A stretch of DNA of 64,000 nucleotides. It comes from Marinobacter sp. HL-58. Lineage in GTDB: Bacteria > Pseudomonadota > Gammaproteobacteria > Pseudomonadales > Oleiphilaceae. The notes below the pieces were generated by a model. The model did no database searches. It was not told the origin of the DNA and saw only the letters and a program-made list of their open reading frames with translations. Every line of letters starts with the position of its first letter. Positions within the stretch are counted from its first letter, which is position 1. The stretch lies in NCBI RefSeq assembly GCF_001314605.1, contig NZ_LIHP01000008.1, positions 45,446 through 109,445 on the forward strand, written 5' to 3'. The translations under genes and the position numbers were made by a program. This document shows, one piece after another, positions 54,245 through 63,265 of the stretch.

Positions 54245-54963
54245 GTAAGGCTCCTCGAAAGGAATACGAACAGCTTCGAATCTCCGGGTTGCATGCTTTT
54301 TACGGCGAGTCCCACATTCTCCATGGCATTGACCTGGAGGTTCAGCGAGGCGAACTGGTTACCCTGCTCGGGCGCAATGGCGCCGGACGCAGCACCACCC
54401 TGAAAGCCATCATGAATATGGTGGGCCGTCGTACGGGGTCCATCATGATCAACGGTGAGGAGACCATGTCCTGTGCTCCTCACCACATTGCAAGGTTGGG
54501 AGTCGGGTATTGCCCCGAACACCGGGGCATTTTTTCCGGACTTAATGTTATGGAAAACCTGACGCTCCCTCCCGTGGTACGAAGCGGCGGCATGGGGCTG
54601 GAGGAAATCTTCTCCATGTTTCCGAACCTCTACGAACGCCGCGCCAGCCAGGGTTCGAAACTGTCTGGCGGTGAACAGCAGATGCTGGCCATGGCCCGGA
54701 TTCTCAGGACCGGTGCCAACATGCTGCTGCTGGATGAAATTACCGAGGGCCTGGCCCCGGTGATCGTCGAGAAGCTCGGCGATGTGCTGGTCAGGCTGAA
54801 GGAAAAAGGCCTGACCATCGTCCTTGTTGAACAGAATTTCCATTTCGCCGCACCCCTGGCGGACCGTCACTATGTGATGGAGCACGGCCAGATTGTGGAG
54901 GAGATCCGTTCCGATGAGCTTGAAGCCAAGCAGTCGTTACTGGACAGCTACCTGGGTGTCTGA
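54241..54963 (+). CDS. Liv-type ABC transporter ATP-binding protein (LivF-like)
   Basis: A 240-residue second ATPase. Walker A reads GRNGAGRSTTLKAIMN, with Arg in place of the invariant Lys, which would be expected to weaken or change ATP hydrolysis at this site. The signature KLSGGEQQMLAMARIL, Walker B LLLDEITEGLAP and H-loop LVEQNFHF are normal, though Ile replaces the usual Pro after DE. It is translationally coupled to the LivG-like gene, with which it would form a heterodimer. A Lys-to-Arg Walker A change in one LivF-type subunit deserves a check. Confidence 0.9.
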   Translation: MSKAPRKEYEQLRISGLHAFYGESHILHGIDLEVQRGELVTLLGRNGAGRSTTLKAIMNMVGRRTGSIMINGEETMSCAPHHIARLGVGYCPEHRGIFSGLNVMENLTLPPVVRSGGMGLEEIFSMFPNLYERRASQGSKLSGGEQQMLAMARILRTGANMLLLDEITEGLAPVIVEKLGDVLVRLKEKGLTIVLVEQNFHFAAPLADRHYVMEHGQIVEEIRSDELEAKQSLLDSYLGV

Positions 54964-55048
54964 CCCGGGCCCTGAAGTAGAAAGTGCACCAAAAGCAACA
55001 ACAACGAAACCCGAAAACCAACGCAAAGACAGTAGCGGAGAAACAACA

Positions 55049-56263
55049 ATGACAATTACCAAAAAGCTTCTGACATCAGCGATTGCTTCAGCCATGTTTG
55101 TGGGCGGCGCCCAGGCTGAAATATCCGATAACACCGTCAAGATTGGCTACCTGGCAGACATGTCCGGTACCTACCGGGACCTCGCCGGCCCCAACGGGGA
55201 AGCTGCTTTGAGAATGGCCATCGAAGACTTTGGCGGCAAAGTCAACGGCGCGGACATTGAAGTGCTGACAGCAGACGACCGTAACAACCCGGATCAGTCG
55301 TCCAGCACCGTGCGCCGCTGGCTGGAAGATGATGATGTCGACCTGGTGGCAGGCCTGGTTGCCTCATCCGTCTCCATCGCCGTAACCAAGCTCCTGGACG
55401 GCAGCGACGCGCTGGGTATCGTCTCTGGCTCTGCCGCTTCCAGCATCACCAACGAACACTGCACACCGAACCATATCCACTATGTGTACGACACTTACCC
55501 GCTGGCCAACGGTACTGCAAAGGCTGTTGTGCAGGAAGGCGGTAAAACCTGGTACATCCTGACTGCCGACTATGCGTTCGGCCACGCGCTTGAAGGTGAT
55601 GTGACCCGGGTGGTGGAGGAAAACGGCGGTGAAGTCATCGATACAAGACGACACCCGTTCCCGACGGACGATTTCTCGTCCTACATCCTGCAGGCCCAGT
55701 CTTCCGGTGCCGACGTGGTTGCCCTGGCTAACGCCGGTGCTGATACCACCAATGCCATCACCACCGCCGGTGAGTTCGGCCTGACCCAGGACGGCCAGAC
55801 TCTCGCGGCGTTGCTGCTGTTCCTGACTGACGTTCATGCACTTGGTGTCGAGACCGCCCAGGGTATCCAGTTGACCACAGGCTGGTACTGGGATCTGAAC
55901 GAGGAAACCCGTGAGTGGTCAGACCGCTTCATGGAAGAGACCGGTGTGCGCCCGACCATGGTCCACGCGGGTATCTACTCCAGTACCATTCAGTACCTGA
56001 ATGCCGTCAAGGAAACCGGTTCCGACAAGGCCAGCGATGTGCGCAAGCAGATGATGGATACCCCCATCAATGACATGTTTGCCACCAACGGCAAGATCCG
56101 CGAAGACGGCCGCATGGTGCATGACATGTACCTGGCGGAAGTAAAAACTCCGGAAGAGTCCGAGAATGAGTGGGATCTGTACAAGATTCTCCGCACCATT
56201 CCGGGAGACGAGGCTTACCGCCCGCTTTCCGAGAGCAAGTGCTCACTCGTATCCGGTAGCTGA
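55049..56263 (+). CDS. Liv-type ABC transporter substrate-binding protein
   Basis: A 404-residue periplasmic binding protein of the Leu/Ile/Val-amide family. ATG 55049 with GGAGAAA gives the signal peptide LLTSAIASAMFVGGAQA. The mature protein begins VKIGYLADMSGTYRDLAG and has the classic hinge segments ADDRNNPDQSSSTVRRWLED, DVDLVAGLVASSVSIAV and WYILTADYAFGHALEGDV. Close relatives are often annotated for aromatic or short-chain acids rather than leucine. Its place between ATPase and permease genes is common. The ligand is probably the acid activated by the upstream synthetase. Confidence 0.92.
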   Translation: MTITKKLLTSAIASAMFVGGAQAEISDNTVKIGYLADMSGTYRDLAGPNGEAALRMAIEDFGGKVNGADIEVLTADDRNNPDQSSSTVRRWLEDDDVDLVAGLVASSVSIAVTKLLDGSDALGIVSGSAASSITNEHCTPNHIHYVYDTYPLANGTAKAVVQEGGKTWYILTADYAFGHALEGDVTRVVEENGGEVIDTRRHPFPTDDFSSYILQAQSSGADVVALANAGADTTNAITTAGEFGLTQDGQTLAALLLFLTDVHALGVETAQGIQLTTGWYWDLNEETREWSDRFMEETGVRPTMVHAGIYSSTIQYLNAVKETGSDKASDVRKQMMDTPINDMFATNGKIREDGRMVHDMYLAEVKTPEESENEWDLYKILRTIPGDEAYRPLSESKCSLVSGS

Positions 56264-56365
56264 TGTACTGAACGAAGGGCCGCCCCGCAATCCCGGCAGG
56301 GCGGTCACCGACCTGCAGAAACGCAAGCCGCATCACGTGTTTGCACTGCTTTTGGAGTTTGTAAC

Positions 56366-57253
56366 ATGACCGAGATTCTGGGAGTCCCCACGAGTGTGCT
56401 GTCCGGCCAGCTTCTGCTCGGGATTATCAACGGCTCTTTCTATGCCTTGTTGAGCCTGGGGCTGGCGGTTATCTTCGGCCTGCTCAAGATCATCAATTTC
56501 GCCCATGGTGCCATGTACATGCTCGGCGCCATGGTCACCGTTATCATGTTCAACACCATGGGCATCAACTACTGGGTGGCGTTATTTCTGGCTCCCCTTG
56601 TCGTTGGCTGCTTTGGTGTGTTGATTGAATATTTCCTGCTGCGGCGCATTGCCGGGCAGGACCACATCTACAGCCTCCTGCTGACTTTCGGTATTGCCCT
56701 GATGATCCAGGGAATCCTCACCAACATCTACGGGGTATCCGGTATGCGTTACCCCGTACCAGAAATCTTCAAGGGCGGGATCCGGCTTGATTTCATGTAC
56801 CTTCCTTATTATCGCGCCTGGGTCATCTTTGTTGCTGTGATTGTCTGTTTTGGCACCTGGTTTGTGATCGAGAAAACCAAACTCGGCGCCTACCTTCGTG
56901 CGGGTACGGAAGACTCCCAGCTTATGCAGGGCTTTGGGATCAACGTGCCGCTGCTGGTAAGCATCACCTACGGCTTTGGGGTCATGCTGGCGGCGTTTGC
57001 CGGCGTGCTGGCCGCTCCCGTCTATTCTGTCAGTCCTGTGATGGGCTCGAACATTCTTATCGTGGTGTTTGCCGTGGTGGTGATCGGCGGTATGGGCTCC
57101 ATTGCCGGTGCCATTACGACCGGCCTTCTGATGGGAGTCGTTGAAGGGTTCACCAAGGTGTTTTATCCCGAATTTTCGTCCGCTGTCATCTTCCTGGTGA
57201 TGGTGATTGTACTGCTGATTCGCCCTTCGGGCCTGTTTGGTAAGGAGGCGTAA
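56366..57253 (+). CDS. Liv-type ABC transporter permease (LivH-like)
   Basis: A 295-residue inner-membrane permease with about eight helices. It shows LGIINGSFYALLSLGLAVIF, IINFAHGAMYMLGAM, the loop RAGTEDSQLMQGFGINVPLL that contacts the ATPase, and GGMGSIAGAITTGLLMGVVE. A 102-bp gap after the binding-protein gene lacks an obvious terminator. It pairs with the LivM-like protein encoded 2 bp downstream. Confidence 0.94.
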   Translation: MTEILGVPTSVLSGQLLLGIINGSFYALLSLGLAVIFGLLKIINFAHGAMYMLGAMVTVIMFNTMGINYWVALFLAPLVVGCFGVLIEYFLLRRIAGQDHIYSLLLTFGIALMIQGILTNIYGVSGMRYPVPEIFKGGIRLDFMYLPYYRAWVIFVAVIVCFGTWFVIEKTKLGAYLRAGTEDSQLMQGFGINVPLLVSITYGFGVMLAAFAGVLAAPVYSVSPVMGSNILIVVFAVVVIGGMGSIAGAITTGLLMGVVEGFTKVFYPEFSSAVIFLVMVIVLLIRPSGLFGKEA

Positions 57254-57255
57254 TC

Positions 57256-58251
57256 GTGAGCAATTCTGAAAACCAGAGTGCACTCCAGAAAACAATGATG
57301 GGCCAGATGAAGGCGGACCAGCGCAGAAAGCTGATACTGAACCTGGTGATACTGGCACTGTTGATACTGGCGCCGGCCGTGATCTACGCCACGTTCCTGA
57401 TGAAAATACTGTGTTTCGCGCTGTTTGCGGTTGCCTTCAACCTTCTGCTGGGCTTCACTGGCCTGTTGTCATTCGGTCATGCGGCGTTCCTGGCTGCAGG
57501 GGGGTATACCACCGGTTATCTGCTGTCGAGCCACACCGGGCTCACCACGGAAATGGGCATTATCGCCGGCACCGCAGCGGCGACGGTGCTGGGGCTGCTG
57601 TTTGCTGTTGTAGCGATACGGCGGCAGGGTATCTATTTTGCGATGATCACCCTGGCACTGGCCCAGCTCGTTTACTTCGTTTTTGTCCAGGCGCCCTTCA
57701 CCGGCGGTGAAGATGGCCTGCACGGGGTGCCCCGTGGACATCTGTTCGGCATCATCGACCTGGAGAACAACGTCACCATGTACTACTTCGTGCTGGCGGT
57801 ATTCCTGGGCGGGTATCTGCTGGTGCAACGCATTGTCAATTCCCCGTATGGGCAGGTGCTCAAGGCCATCAAGCAGAACGAGCCCCGCGCTATCTCTCTC
57901 GGCTACAACGTGGATCGCTACAAGGTGATTGCCTTTGTGATCTCAGCGGGCCTGGCGGGCTTGGCCGGTTCCCTGAAAACTGTGGTTTTCCAGTTGGCTT
58001 CTCTCAACGACGCCCATTGGCACATGTCCGGCGAAGTCATCCTCATGACACTCCTCGGCGGCACCGGCACCCTGCTCGGCCCCGTTGTAGGTGCCACCTT
58101 CGTGGTAAACCTGGAATACCAGCTTTCGCAGGGCCCGTTGGGCGACTGGGTGGACCCCATCCTGGGTGCCATCTTCGTGCTGGCGGTGATTGCCTTCCGC
58201 TCCGGTATTGTTGGGGAGATCCAGAACTTCATGAAGAAAAATCTGAGCTGA
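57256..58251 (+). CDS. Liv-type ABC transporter permease (LivM-like)
   Basis: A 331-residue permease. A GTG start at 57256 has a strong AAGGAGG site. The N-terminus is a charged cytoplasmic extension (about 35 residues), followed by helices with FNLLLGFTGLLSFGHAAFLA, the ATPase-contact loop LKAIKQNEPRAISLGYNVDR and GGTGTLLGPVVGATFVV. It is the last gene of the importer operon and runs into a rho-independent terminator. Confidence 0.94.
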   Translation: MSNSENQSALQKTMMGQMKADQRRKLILNLVILALLILAPAVIYATFLMKILCFALFAVAFNLLLGFTGLLSFGHAAFLAAGGYTTGYLLSSHTGLTTEMGIIAGTAAATVLGLLFAVVAIRRQGIYFAMITLALAQLVYFVFVQAPFTGGEDGLHGVPRGHLFGIIDLENNVTMYYFVLAVFLGGYLLVQRIVNSPYGQVLKAIKQNEPRAISLGYNVDRYKVIAFVISAGLAGLAGSLKTVVFQLASLNDAHWHMSGEVILMTLLGGTGTLLGPVVGATFVVNLEYQLSQGPLGDWVDPILGAIFVLAVIAFRSGIVGEIQNFMKKNLS

Positions 58252-58275
58252 CCGGGGTGTGCCGGTCAGTTTTTT
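58248..58275. terminator. Rho-independent terminator after the Liv-type operon
   Basis: CTGACCGG (58248-58255) pairs with CCGGTCAG (58262-58269) across a 6-nt loop and is followed by six T residues. On the minus strand an A-rich stretch before it becomes ATTTTT six bases past the stem, so it may also stop the convergent exporter operon. It overlaps both gene ends. Confidence 0.85.
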
Positions 58276-60389
58276 GCTATCTCCTGTAGCTGGCCACCCT
58301 GCAGAACGACTACGCGGTCAGCCATGTTTATGGTCGCTTCCCGGTGAGCGATCATGATTCGGGTAATATCGAGTTTGCGAAGGTTGGCATTGACGGCGTC
58401 TTCGGTGGCGGAATCCAGGTGACTGGTTGCTTCATCCAGAAAGAGTATGCGGGGTTTTTGATACAGCGCCCGCGCCAGCAGAAGCCGTTGTTTCTGGCCA
58501 CCGGAAAGCGTTGTTCCCATATCGCCCACCAGGCTGTTGTACCCCATTGGCATGGCGAGAATATCGTCATGGATGCAGGCCCATTGCGCGCATTCTTCGA
58601 TTGACGACTGGTTCGGCTCCGGGTCAAAGAAGCTGATGTTGTCGGCGATGTTCCCGGACATAAGCTGATCATTTTGCATCACTGCAGCAATCTGACTTCG
58701 GTACTGCCTGAGGCCCACCTTTTCCAGATCCTGACCGTCAACGAGTAACGCTCCGTCACCCGGTTCAAGAAGCCCGAGCATAATCTTCAGCAACGTAGTT
58801 TTGCCGCAACCGGAGGGGCCGACAATGGCAATGACTTCTCCGGGCCTGACCGTCAGGTCGAGACCCTGGAAGAGAAAAGGATCGTTGGGGGAGTAGCGGT
58901 AGGCAATGTCCTGAAGCTGCAGCTTTCCCGCCAGATCCTGCTCGCCGTGCTGGGTAAGGGCGCGGGAGTCCAGGGATTTTTCGGTCGGTGTTTGGGCAAT
59001 GTCGGCAATACGCTCCAGGTGCAGTCGAATCATTTTGAACTCGATGACCTTGTCGATCAGGGTGTTCGCCTTCTCGGTAAACTGCCGTTTGTAGGAAACA
59101 AACGCATACAGCATACCCACGGTCAGCGCGTTTTCCAGAATCAGATCGGCGCCGAGATAGATCACAACAATATTCTCAACCCCGAACAACACGCCGTTGG
59201 CGGTATCAAACCCGATCCGGAATTTACCAAGCCGTATGCCGGTATTGATGACATCTGCGTAGCGATTCTGCCAAAGCGTCTGACGATCAACCTCCTTTCC
59301 GAACAGTTTTATGCTCTGTATTCCCCGCACGCTTTCCATGAAATTCGACTGCTCACTGGCAGCGGCAACAATGGCTTCCTCGTTGAGGTTTCTGAACGGC
59401 CTGAACAGGGCAAGCCGGATCATCAGAAAGATAAACACCGTTAACAGGACAATCACTGCCAGCTTGGGGCTGTACAGGAATAGCAGAACGACCAGAATCA
59501 GGGACATGAGCCCATCCACAATGGCCTCAACAAACCCTGTGGTGAGAAGATCCCTCACGCTTTCCAGCGACCCAAAGCGCGATACGGTGTCGCCAATGTG
59601 ACGGTTCTCGAAGTAGGCCATGGGTAGGCGAATCAGGTGGCGGAACAGGTTGTTTGCCATCTGTATATTGAGGGTATTGCTCACGATGAGGATCACATAG
59701 GAACGAAAGGCGCGTGTCGTGACTTCGATGAGCATCAGGAGGAGGAACCCCAGGGCCAGCACGCTTAGCAGTTCAGAATCGTGGCTGACAACGGCATCGT
59801 CGACCACGAGTTGCATATAGAAGGGGCTACCCAACGCAAATATCTGTAGCGCAAATGACAGCACAAGGATCTGGGCCAGCGCCCTCTTGAACCCGGTGAT
59901 CCGGTCCCAGAAGTCCGAAAGGCGCATGGACAGCTTTTCGTTCTTTATCTCGAATGCTTTTGTCGGCGTCAGTTCAAGAACAATGCCGGTAAAATGCCGG
60001 GACACGGTTTCCCAGTCCAGCTCACGCTTGCCATGGGCCGGGTCGTGAATTACAACGCCCTGTTTCCCGGCTTTCCTGAGAACCACAAAGTGATTCATGT
60101 CCCAGTGGAGGATGGCGGGTGTTTTTACGTCGGTGAGTTGATCGAGCTCCACCCGCAATGCTCTGGGTGTCAGATTGATATCATCCGCCGTATCCATCAG
60201 GCTTTTGAGCGTGGCGCCCTTGAGTGAGACAGGAAAGCGGCGCCTCAGGGTGACCAGGTCATACTGATGCCCATGGTAGCCCGAGATCATGGCAAGGCAG
60301 GCCAGCCCGCATTCCGCCATTTCGGTCTGGTGAATGACCGGTAGCCGCCTGCGCCCGGAAAATCGAAGAAGTGAAACCGGAGACTGCAT
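58266..60389 (-). CDS. C39-peptidase ABC exporter (CvaB-like PCAT)
   Basis: A 707-residue peptidase-containing ABC transporter. The N-terminal C39 domain has Gln21 and catalytic Cys27 in HQTEMAECGLACLAMISGYH, His100 in WDMNHFVVL and Asp116 in HDPAHG, the complete active set for cutting after a double glycine. A six-helix exporter domain follows (about 165-450), then an ATPase with Walker A GPSGCGKTTL (524-531), signature TLSGGQKQR, Walker B ILFLDEA and H-loop MIAHRE. It would cleave the leader of the precursor at 63266 and export the core. It is the last gene of the tolC-hlyD-PCAT operon. Confidence 0.95.
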   Translation of the reverse strand: MQSPVSLLRFSGRRRLPVIHQTEMAECGLACLAMISGYHGHQYDLVTLRRRFPVSLKGATLKSLMDTADDINLTPRALRVELDQLTDVKTPAILHWDMNHFVVLRKAGKQGVVIHDPAHGKRELDWETVSRHFTGIVLELTPTKAFEIKNEKLSMRLSDFWDRITGFKRALAQILVLSFALQIFALGSPFYMQLVVDDAVVSHDSELLSVLALGFLLLMLIEVTTRAFRSYVILIVSNTLNIQMANNLFRHLIRLPMAYFENRHIGDTVSRFGSLESVRDLLTTGFVEAIVDGLMSLILVVLLFLYSPKLAVIVLLTVFIFLMIRLALFRPFRNLNEEAIVAAASEQSNFMESVRGIQSIKLFGKEVDRQTLWQNRYADVINTGIRLGKFRIGFDTANGVLFGVENIVVIYLGADLILENALTVGMLYAFVSYKRQFTEKANTLIDKVIEFKMIRLHLERIADIAQTPTEKSLDSRALTQHGEQDLAGKLQLQDIAYRYSPNDPFLFQGLDLTVRPGEVIAIVGPSGCGKTTLLKIMLGLLEPGDGALLVDGQDLEKVGLRQYRSQIAAVMQNDQLMSGNIADNISFFDPEPNQSSIEECAQWACIHDDILAMPMGYNSLVGDMGTTLSGGQKQRLLLARALYQKPRILFLDEATSHLDSATEDAVNANLRKLDITRIMIAHREATINMADRVVVLQGGQLQEIAKN

Positions 60390-60390
60390 G

Positions 60391-61638
60391 TCAGAAAGTC
60401 CCTTTCAGACTGTAGAGAGGTTTTAACAGCCATTGATACAGCGGCCGCTCATCCAGATGGAGGTGGGCTTCAAAAATCATCCCCGCCTGCAGAGGGAAAT
60501 CCTTTCCATAAGCCGCAACATCGTCATGGGTAAGCCTGGCCCTGGCACGATACACAGGCTCATCGAGTCTTAACGGCCCGCTGACATCCTCCGGTGAAAG
60601 GACGGTTTTTGCCACCTCACGGACCTCCGCGGAATAGGTCCCGAAACGCTGGTAGGGAAACGCATCGTAGCGCATATCCACTGACAGGCCAGGGGACAGG
60701 AAGCCGATGGCTCGTGTTGGCACAAAAAGGTCGGCTTCTAGCTGCTGTCCCTCCGGTAGAACGGCAAGCAGGGGCTGTTGCGGATTAACCCGCTGGCCTA
60801 TTGATAACTGCAGTGAGGTGACCGTGCCGGTAATGGGGGCCTTTAGCGTAAACGAGCTGTCACCGTCAAACTGGATAATCTGCTGCTCGGCCCGTGCCTT
60901 TTCGGCCTCCAGTTGATCAATTTCTTCAGCCGTCTCGGCGTCCAGTGAGGCCAGTTCAAATTCCAGGGACTGCAGGTTACTTTTCTCCGTGAGCAGGGAG
61001 CGCTCAAGTTGCTCGAGGTTCTGCTGTTCGTCGAGGTAGAGCTGGTACCGGTCCTGATAATCACTCTCCGACATCAACTGTTCCTGATGAAGCGATTCCA
61101 GGGAGGCGTAGCGCTGTTTTGCAAGATCCAGCCGCTCCTGCTGGAGACTCTGCTGCTGGTCAAGTTGCGCGATTTGATCCTTGAGATTGCTGATGCGTTC
61201 GGTCAGGTGATGCCGACGATCCTCCCTGCGAACCTCGGCCCGTTCGATGCGTTGAGTGAGCAGGGATTTCTGATGCTTAAGCACATCAATCAACAGCGTG
61301 CTGACCGTTGAGCCGTTGCCGGTGGAGCGGTCCGTGGTGATCTTTGCCAGGGTGTCCCCTGCTTCCACTTCCTCTCCCGAGTCCACCAGAATATCGGTGG
61401 CGGTGCCCTGCTGATCGGGATAAACCTGCACCAGACCTGATTCGGGAACCAGATATCCCTGCACCCGCTCCTTTCGGGTGTAGTCTCCAAGTGCCAGGTA
61501 GCTCACCAGCGACACCAATACGACGCCGACGAAGGCGGTTGCCAGTTTCGTTGAAAGAGGTTGCGCAAGAATGACATCGCCCCACAGGCGATTGCGCTGA
61601 TGGTTAACCGCTTCCGGCCGGAACAGTGAATGACTCAT
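60391..61638 (-). CDS. HlyD-family membrane fusion protein (CvaA-like)
   Basis: A 415-residue periplasmic adaptor. One N-terminal membrane helix covers residues 31-50, with a short cytoplasmic tail. The biotinyl-lipoyl-like halves are VYPDQQGTATDILVDSGEEV and LKAPITGTVTSLQLSIGQRV, joined by a long coiled-coil hairpin (about residues 115-265, rich in Gln, Leu and Glu) that reaches TolC. ATG 61638 overlaps the tolC stop (ATGA). The stop lies 1 bp from the start region of the exporter gene. This is the CvaA-type adaptor of class II microcin export. Confidence 0.93.
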   Translation of the reverse strand: MSHSLFRPEAVNHQRNRLWGDVILAQPLSTKLATAFVGVVLVSLVSYLALGDYTRKERVQGYLVPESGLVQVYPDQQGTATDILVDSGEEVEAGDTLAKITTDRSTGNGSTVSTLLIDVLKHQKSLLTQRIERAEVRREDRRHHLTERISNLKDQIAQLDQQQSLQQERLDLAKQRYASLESLHQEQLMSESDYQDRYQLYLDEQQNLEQLERSLLTEKSNLQSLEFELASLDAETAEEIDQLEAEKARAEQQIIQFDGDSSFTLKAPITGTVTSLQLSIGQRVNPQQPLLAVLPEGQQLEADLFVPTRAIGFLSPGLSVDMRYDAFPYQRFGTYSAEVREVAKTVLSPEDVSGPLRLDEPVYRARARLTHDDVAAYGKDFPLQAGMIFEAHLHLDERPLYQWLLKPLYSLKGTF

Positions 61639-63008
61639 CGTTTCGCCAGCCATTGGTTGATCTGCCTGATGCGTTCTTCACCAAGTTCGCCTGTAAGGCG
61701 ATAGATTCGGGCCAGGGTGGTGACATAGTCGTAACGCGCCTCGTTGAGCACATCCAGCGCTGTGAACTGTTCCCGGCGTGCCCTGAGGATGTCCACCAGA
61801 TCTCGAACACCGGCTTTCTGGCCTTTTTTGGCAGCCTCGAGCGCCGTTCGTTGGGCATCAACAGCCTGGCGCCCGGCATTAATTGCCTGCCTTGTGCTTT
61901 GCAGGGCCTCGAAATTGGATTCCAGCTCGCTCATAACGTTGGTGCGTCCGAGCCTGAAGTTTTCACGGGCCTGATCGAGAAGGTGATGACTTTCCCGGCT
62001 CCGGGAGCTGGTTTGCCCACCTGAATAGATGGGCAGCTCAAGCCGAAGGGCCACGCTGGCGGTATCTGTCGTCAGGTCACCCGTGCCCGGGGGCGTTACG
62101 TCCGGGCTATCGGACAGATCACGCTGGGCACTGAGCTCCAGGGACAGGGTTGGCGCATGAGCTGACCTGGCCGCGCTGGCATTATGGCGGGCTGTCAGCT
62201 CTTCCTGCCGGGCAAGTAACAACTGAGGATTGCCGGACTCCGCTTTCGCAACGAGCGCACCAAGAGCGCCCAGCGAGTGCGTATCCGGTATCTGTCTGAG
62301 CGGAACCACCTCGTGGACGGCAACACCCGCAATCGCCTCTAGAGCCCTTAAGGCCTGAGCGTGTTCACTGCGGGCATTAACCAGTTCGACAGTCACACGG
62401 CTTTCTTCTGCCCTTGTCTCCAGTAGGTCAATGCGGGACGCAATGCCTGCCTGAAGCTGTTTCTCAATCTGTGCTTTCTGACGGCTAAGCGCATCCTGCT
62501 CCGATTGCCTGGCATCCAGTCTGCTCTGAGCCCGAAGCACTCGGAAATACCCAGTAACCAGGCGCTCGCTCAGGGATTGCAGGGCATCTGTATATTCCGT
62601 TTCCGCCTCAACGGTAAGAGACTGGCCCGCCCGAAACCGGTACCAGGCCTGCAGGTCAAAAACAGGCTGGCGGAGGTTGGCAGAGAGAACCTGCCGTGAA
62701 TAGTGGTCATCCTGGGCAGAACTAAAGCCACTGATGGCCTCGGTCTGCCTTTCGTACCGCCCCTGCTCCGCAGACATGGAGAGGTTGGGCAGCAGGCCAG
62801 AGCGAGCCTGTGGCAGCGCCTCTGAAGCAGCCATTCTGGCAGCTCTTGCTGCACTCAGTTCCGGATCGTGGGTAACGGCTTGCTCAAAAAGCGTATACAG
62901 ATCGGTTTTGGGCTCTGCAAGCTCGTTAGCGTTGGTGCTTCCCTGGACGATAACCAGCGACAGGGCCACTAATAAAAGCGTGGTCTTGGTTGTCACTATG
63001 TTCACCAA
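61635..63008 (-). CDS. TolC-family outer-membrane channel of the exporter
   Basis: A protein of about 453-457 residues with a signal peptide (LLLVALSLVIVQGSTNA) and the two OEP repeats of TolC: LYTLFEQAVTHDPELSAARA and LVAKAESGNPQLLLARQEEL, each followed by long helices, plus LRLELPIYSGGQTSSRSRES. The start is uncertain: TTG 63008, GTG 63005 and GTG 62996 are in frame, the last with AAGG 13 bp upstream. It is first in the export operon and divergent from the microcin gene. A dedicated channel makes the cluster independent of the chromosomal TolC. Confidence 0.92.
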   Translation of the reverse strand: MVNIVTTKTTLLLVALSLVIVQGSTNANELAEPKTDLYTLFEQAVTHDPELSAARAARMAASEALPQARSGLLPNLSMSAEQGRYERQTEAISGFSSAQDDHYSRQVLSANLRQPVFDLQAWYRFRAGQSLTVEAETEYTDALQSLSERLVTGYFRVLRAQSRLDARQSEQDALSRQKAQIEKQLQAGIASRIDLLETRAEESRVTVELVNARSEHAQALRALEAIAGVAVHEVVPLRQIPDTHSLGALGALVAKAESGNPQLLLARQEELTARHNASAARSAHAPTLSLELSAQRDLSDSPDVTPPGTGDLTTDTASVALRLELPIYSGGQTSSRSRESHHLLDQARENFRLGRTNVMSELESNFEALQSTRQAINAGRQAVDAQRTALEAAKKGQKAGVRDLVDILRARREQFTALDVLNEARYDYVTTLARIYRLTGELGEERIRQINQWLAKR

Positions 63009-63265
63009 TCCTTTGGTGTGTTGAGTCTGTGTATGTATTGATAAGCGCTATGCCGCATTGGCATATATTGATTCAGCGGCTGAGCCTAGTGATTTATCCG
63101 GAAGATTACCAAGTGGATATTATATGGCGTGATTAATCTCACAGTTTTTAAAACTAACGGGTAGGCAAAGCGTGATTATTATTGGTAGGTTCAGGTTGTT
63201 GCCTGATTGACCGGTCGAAGGAGCAACATGGAAGTAGTTTAAACAATGACTAAGGAGAAATAGGT
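63009..63265. promoter_or_regulatory. Divergent promoter region between export operon and microcin genes
   Basis: This 257-bp AT-rich gap must hold promoters for both directions. TATGCC-GCATT-GGCATA at 63049-63065 is a perfect palindrome and a candidate operator near the tolC side. TATTAT at 63118-63123 could be a -10 box toward the microcin gene, without a clear -35. A 4-codon frame with its own AAGGAG site (ATG 63228 to TAA 63242, MEVV) and another mini-frame (63246-63263) precede the microcin start; they could be leader peptides or chance. Confidence 0.4.
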
